Source: Seriola aureovittata (lineage: Eukaryota; Chordata; Actinopteri; Carangiformes; Carangidae). From it: a stretch of 64,000 nucleotides of DNA. The stretch is from assembly GCF_021018895.1 (NCBI RefSeq), contig NC_079382.1, positions 12,859,001 to 12,923,000 on the forward strand, written 5' to 3'. A model generated the notes under the pieces. The model did not search any database, was not told the origin of the DNA, and worked only from the letters and a program-made list of their open reading frames with translations. Shown here piece after piece: positions 22,928 through 64,000 of the stretch. The first letter of the stretch is position 1, and each line of letters opens with the position of its first letter. The position numbers and the translations under genes are program-made.

Positions 22928-24260
22928 TGTGTCTGTGTCTGTGTCTGTGTCTGTGTGTCTGTGTGTCTGTGTGTCTGTGTCTGTGTGTGTTTGCATAATT
23001 TCTGTGTCCATGGAAACATGAAGGATAGAATAGGAAAGGATCATTTCAGTTTATGACAACTTCAGTCTTATTTTGGTAGTTTTGCCAATTGTTCCTATTA
23101 GTTATGATAATGTTGAACTCACCAAAGTAATTGCAAAGGTTGAACACAGATCCACTGCCACAACAACAGTCAGAGTCAGACAGGCTGAAAGTAAACTAAC
23201 AGTTTAGATTTATTGACACCATCTTTGTCTTGAAAATTGCGTGTAGAACTAAGGCAAGCACAGCAAGTCAAAGTTTGAACAGGAAGTCTTTAAGTTGCTA
23301 ACTGCTAGTGTTTCTTTCCCCACTGGACTTCTTTCTTCTCGGACTTCCCCGATTTCGTCTTACTGTGGTGAGCACAGTGTTTATATTATTGATAGGACCA
23401 ATGACTGAAACTACAAAAATAAGAGTTCCTGTAAAGCAAAAAGGTCATCGTGATTATGCCAAATGCTGCAGTCTGATTTAGTTACCTCATGGTAAGTGCC
23501 GATCATGGCTTTGTCTTGGTTATTTTACATTGAAATACATCCCATACATATTACCACAATCAAAACAATAGCATGTATTTTTATAATATGAGAGAAGTGC
23601 CTTATTTTCGATTTATTTTAAAGTCACCTTTTCAATTTTTCAACTTTTTTTTTTTAATCTCAGGTCATCCGCTTTTAGATATCACTGTGAAACTATCATT
23701 TTGAAGGTATTTTTGAATTTTACACTGTTTGATATTATCCTCAATTCCATCTTGTTTAAGATGCCATTGCTAAGCTTTAACTTTGTTATCTATTGTGAGT
23801 GTATTTGTGTGCATGTGTGTAAGTTGGTTTCCTTGTTTTCTTCATGCTTATACCGGGTATGATGCTGAGCATATGGAAGGAAAAGTATGTAGAGTAATAC
23901 TGCATTACTGTGAGTCAAGGTGCGATATCCAGATGTTTGGACCAAAGACAGGAATGAACCACAACAGTATGGAGTTGTATTCACCTGCTTTGAATATTGT
24001 AGTACAGCACTAGCATGTATTTGTTTCATATCAAACCATTGTGTTGTGTTTTAATCTGAAGGAGGACAAAAAATCATGACAATCAACTGGTTTCCTAACA
24101 GTGATGACATTTGATCACCAGGTGATGACAGTACTCAGGTTCAGCATTCAGTTCTGAACAGTTTTACAATCAACATTATGATTTTTTTTTTTTTTTGTAT
24201 AAAAAGTTGTTTTGTTAGTATTATTTTTATTTCATTATGGAAAAATAAACAAGATGGCCA
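22629..24260 (+). other. slc22a16: Probable slc22a16 3' UTR region
   Basis: No further coding sequence follows the TGA. The first AATAAA I noticed on this strand is at 24244-24249, which would give a 3' UTR of about 1.6 kb containing the GT repeat at 22844-22991. The true polyadenylation site is not determinable here. Confidence 0.3.
22844..22991. repeat. (GT)n / (GTGTCT)n microsatellite
   Basis: A long GT run that passes into GTGTCT and GTGTGTCT variants, starting 216 bases after the slc22a16 stop codon. Confidence 0.96.
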
Positions 24261-24539
24261 ATACCGAGGCAAAACTACTCTCTCCCTCTCTCAGTCTGTC
24301 AAAATTGGGAATTGGAGGGTTCAACCTGGTGCTGGAAAAGTGGGGAATCTATTTTTATTATACTGGGCAAACAGAGCAGGTCTGGGAACAGCCCTCTATC
24401 ACCAACAGCTTCCTATTTGCCAGTGGAGAGGAGGTCCCAACTGCCATAATAACAGCTCCCTCTGCACCACCCAGCACATGAACAAACCCCTTGTGTTTTT
24501 TTTTTGGAATAGAAAACTCTACAGATCCATGAGCAGTGG

Positions 24540-24583
24540 TGTGTGTGTGTATTGTGTGTGTATTGTGTGTGTATTGTGTGTGT

Positions 24584-24663
<80 letters not shown>

Positions 24664-24672
24664 TGTGAGTGT

Positions 24673-24710
<38 letters not shown>
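24540..24710. repeat. (GT)n / (GTGTGTATT)n microsatellite
   Basis: Begins with four copies of a GTGTGTGTATT-like unit, then a pure GT run, then GAGTGT variants. Confidence 0.96.
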
Positions 24711-24713
<3 letters not shown>

Positions 24714-25589
24714 GCACTTCACTTGAACCTTAACAGCCAGCCTGCTAATGTGAACTTCCACACTGTTGCCCCAAATAGTGTGTGGTTGTTGTTGGACACT
24801 ATGGAGTGAAGACTGTTGGAAACCTTCAGTGTGTGTGTTTTAGTTCTATCCTTATGAGGACCAAATTGAACTTTAGACTTCTAGAGAGGGGGCATTTTTT
24901 TGGAAAGCGGACAGAGGGCTGTTTGAAGGTTAAGTGCGAGGTTACATACTGTATCGTCACTCAGGATTCTGTATATTGTAGCAGCGCTTACACTGTGATA
25001 AAGACAGGAAAAGGCTGGCACAAGGGCTACAAAACAAATGCCAGTAAATTACGGCCCATTTGGACAAATTTCCACTCCTACTAGTATTATCCCGTCATGA
25101 AAAAATTATTTAGAGTTCGGGGAGATGTTTTAGAGCTACAAAAACAACATCAGTAGAATATTCCGCCTAGAAGGGCTGCTGCAAAAGTGGGAAGAGGACA
25201 CCATTTACTGGTCATGTTCAGGAGTTACATCAAAGAAATCTTGTCCAAAGTTTGAAGTGTAATCCAATAGTCAATCTTTTTTTTTTTTTTTTTTAATCAA
25301 AGAATATCAGAAACCTTTTATGATTCCTAGAGTATGTGTATGTAATGGTATGTAATTTTTTACGATCTTATCTTTTAAAATTGTGTAGCCAGTGTTAAAA
25401 GTTTTATTATCATACAGATGGTCTGAAACAAAAGTGATCTGCTTGTTATTGATAATTTTAAATATATTTTTTGTAATTAGTATGCATTGTTTTTTTTTTA
25501 GGTCACTGCTAACTTTTTTGGTGATACATTTTATTTTTACCTTTTCCTTTGCTTTCATCCAGAGTATGGAGGATGTGTAGGGTGAAAAA

Positions 25590-25735
25590 GAAGCAATGAT
25601 GTCCTCGACAGTCCGGCTCACTTCTTTACGCTACAGGACATCGAGGCACTGGCCATCGCTCTTTGCATCACAGGGAAGTTTGCCATCGCCATCGCCTTTG
25701 ATCTCATCTATCTGTACGCTGATGGCCAGGTACAC
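25590..25735 (+). pseudogene. Partial duplicate of slc22a16 exon 6 and flanking intron
   Basis: Bases 25637-25717 are nearly identical to slc22a16 exon 6 from GACATCGAGG to ATCTATCTGTAC. They keep an upstream CAG and intron similarity back to ATGATGTCC (about 25595). The copy then breaks: the CELYPTIIR end of the exon is missing, and GCTGATGGCCAG/GTACAC follows with TAA in frame soon after. The Gly of the AFGLIYLY motif is Asp here. Intron similarity resumes at GAATATCTGG. No other slc22a16 exon was found nearby, so this is a segmental-duplication relic rather than a second gene. A cryptic terminal exon cannot be excluded. Confidence 0.8.
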
Positions 25736-27577
25736 TAATGAATATCTGGACTAGAATCAATTAAGAATGGAGTTGTCTTTTTAAAAAAATGTATTTTTGT
25801 TTACATCACAGCCCTTTAGCAGTTTCCACACATTGTTTAAGTTGCTGAGTACTAAATTATAACTCTTATGTTACCAGGAATACAAGAAACTTTAAGCAAG
25901 GAATTCCAGGATCGAGGCAACAATATCATGGTAAGTGTGTCAACTGTGTCAACTCAGTACGCATCATCTAAAACTGCATTCATGTGTTACGGTATATATA
26001 CATTTTTGAATGACTAAAGGACTAAGATCAAGTGCAAATAGCGAAGGGAGACAGGTGAGAGTGGAACGAGATGTGCTTCTTGAAAATAACAGTTATCTTT
26101 TTTATATCAGATATATCAGGCAGTGTTGCCCAGACTGAAGCTTGGGAGGTAATTTCACAGCCAGGCTGATATGTGTAGAAGCAATGGAGATTTTAAGAAG
26201 GTCGAAGATGAGGCCAAATGGCCACGTACACATTTTTCAGAAACAAATCACTTTCAAGTAAAGTAGAGTCATTTGCTGCAATAGTTAGAGGACATTTATT
26301 TTGAAGGCTGTAAAATGATGGACTGCATTAGTTGTTGTTAACCAGGTTTCAGCTGTTGATATAAACGTATTCCAGACACCTTCAAAATGCCAAGAGTAGG
26401 TTCATAGCCGTCGGAAACCAAATGTACAAATCATCAAGTTATTAAACATTTTTTTTTTCCTTCCTGAGAATCTTATCTGGAATGCAAATGAATACAAAAT
26501 AATAAATTAAAATTGGCAAAAAAGGAAACACTGAACACAAACCAGGACAATGAATAGGTACAGACAATGGAGATTAGGATGGTAGAGTGAAATACGTAGA
26601 CGACAGGCACATATTAGCTTATGGTTACCATTCTCTGCACGATTTTTTTTTCTCTTTTTTTTTCAACATGAGTGATGAAAAACATGCACTCTGAATAGCT
26701 GCTAGAGAATTAGAAATTAGAGTTAGCTGGAATTGGTAACACTTCACACACTTTCATGATATTATTCTGAGAGAGAAAAACAGACCAAAATGAACGCTTG
26801 AACAGTAACGTAATCTATTTGAAATTGAAGGCAAATTAGTTCCCAGTTTTGTGACCAAATCCCTCATTTTGCTGCAGAATTTTCAGTAAAAGTCACCTCA
26901 GAAAAAAGTGCACTATACTCATACAGTTTTGTAATGCATTGCAGTAGAAACACTGGTATTTGGCAAGCTCAATCTTTTAAACTTTGGATTAAACTAATTA
27001 CGCTCCATAAATGCTTTTTACTGTTATATTAGCCTATATTCTCAACTAATGAGCTGTTCCAAGTAATAAATCTATCCTAAAATATGCTGCTGGTTTGGTC
27101 AAACTCAATCATTCATGCACACATAGTTGGAATTCTTTGAATTCATAATTGAGTGCTTACTGTTTAACCCTCATTTATACCTAAGAATATCTGACAAATG
27201 AAAAAAAAAATGTTATAAACCAATACTATAACGACTGACTTGACTATGTCCCACAACTGCACCAGCTGTGCACAGAGGTTCCTCTCACACAGTTACTGGA
27301 ACTCTTAGCGAGGTTTGGCACTTACAACAGTCCTGGACGACTAATATACATACAAGACTTTTGGCACTTTTTTTTATTTGTGGATATCATTTCCATTCCA
27401 GCTTTTAGGACATTAATCCTTTCATAAAATAGCATCCTCTCTTTTGGGCAATGTCTCTGAAGTCCACTCATACAGTAAACATCCAAGCGACCAACATATA
27501 GAATATTTCCCAACACATTTAGCTGTCCACATCTTGCGCTAATCTCTCCTGGAGATTATAGCTATTATAGATTTTTG

Positions 27578-27583
27578 TTTATT
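27578..27583 (-). terminator. ust: Candidate ust polyadenylation signal (AATAAA)
   Basis: AATAAA on the minus strand 366 bases after the ust stop codon, the first one met in the 3' direction. Other candidates lie further on, for example 27373-27378. Confidence 0.3.
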
Positions 27584-27948
27584 TTTACATAATTAAACCC
27601 AAAACAAGCTCAAATTAAAACAAAATTTGAGTCAAGCAAAATGAGCTTAAAATTATTTCCCATTGTCCTTGGTCAATTTTTAAATAGAGCATTTTGTCCT
27701 TCCAATAACTCAACCCTATAGTCCTCAGTGCTGAGCCTGCCGTGATAGGAGTCTATTGCAGATGGAAAACAGAGCTCGGAAAAACACGAGCGTCAGGATC
27801 CGCACACCCCTAAACACACCTCACTTTTCTTGGGATTGCCGAAAGACGGGGAACGCTCCCCTTTGCCTTCAGGCTGCCTCCAGCTATCTCCAGCCAATTC
27901 TAGCCAATCAGCCTTTTTTGGCTGCATCCACTGTTCATCAAAGAGCCC

Positions 27949-63766
<35,818 letters not shown>

Positions 63767-64000
63767 CTGCAAAGGAGTACATGCATCAGGATTATGAAAT
63801 ACAACTACTTCAAATGAAAAGGACTGGAATACTCACTCATAACATTCGTGAATGGGGTCCAAAACCAACTTGTTTATATTAGCATAAAGTAGCTGTGTGT
63901 TCACCTGAGCAACACAGTGATGTAACAGCAATTCCCAGAAATGAGGATATGAAGCAAACGTGTCCCTTTGCTCTTCTCAGTCAACCAATTTAATAACAAT

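Larger units (their letters stand above)
24261..27570. other. Intergenic region between convergent slc22a16 and ust
   Basis: This is AT-rich sequence with T runs (25278-25295), a GT microsatellite (24540-24710) and the duplicated slc22a16 exon relic at 25590-25735. A moderately GC-rich open stretch at 24212-24481 matches no protein I recognise. Nothing else is supported. Confidence 0.5.

Noticed and set aside
22421..23044. 207-residue minus-strand frame opposite the slc22a16 last exon
   Set aside because: It is the shadow of exon 8 plus His/Thr translation of the GT repeat; the plus-strand exon is the real gene.
24212..24481. Open frame with non-repetitive protein sequence between slc22a16 and ust
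   Set aside because: It resembles no family I know, has no clear splice sites or partner exons, and follows a T-rich stretch. Possible but unsupported.

Overview
The window is vertebrate nuclear DNA, almost certainly from a ray-finned (teleost) fish. The genes are split by canonical GT-AG introns. The proteins match vertebrate families. Dinucleotide microsatellites are abundant, and several interspersed repeats have the character of common teleost elements. There is no CRISPR, operon or bacterial or phage content, and no RNA gene was recognised.

Gene layout, left to right. (1) On the minus strand, 2999-3319 holds a first coding exon. It is best read as mettl24 (methyltransferase-like 24), whose remaining exons would lie to the left, in unrecognised sequence or outside the window. 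(2) On the plus strand, 11162-22628 is a complete eight-exon solute carrier gene, slc22a16 (organic cation/carnitine transporter). It has a 1698-nt coding sequence for 565 residues, and every exon junction keeps the reading phase. (3) On the minus strand, 27949-63766 holds seven exons of ust (uronyl 2-sulfotransferase), including the stop codon. Its N-terminal exon lies beyond the right edge. slc22a16 and ust are convergent, separated by about 5.3 kb. That gap holds a decayed, partial copy of slc22a16 exon 6 about 4.2 kb downstream of the original.

The most striking structure is a roughly 12.8-kb AT-rich minisatellite (about 41805-54640) inside the 19.7-kb ust intron. It is built from two modules of about 25-26 bp and 11 bp, commonly joined as a 36-bp unit. 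Higher-order duplications of about 550 bp and 245 bp are visible. A solo-LTR-like sequence interrupts the array, and three copies of one dispersed repeat sit in its right tail. Each unit has a single CpG (ACGTCA), which occurs in exactly the TG and CA forms expected from methyl-CpG deamination.

The rest is intergenic or intronic DNA with microsatellites, two terminal-inverted-repeat elements (5170-5600 and 18658-19275), a fold-back element (9052-9249) and several relics of common fish repeats. The three genes do not form a functional unit: a methyltransferase-like membrane protein, a plasma-membrane transporter and a Golgi sulfotransferase are simply neighbours. I saw no convincing new gene system. 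The array, the exon duplication and the hairpins near splice sites are the parts most worth checking.
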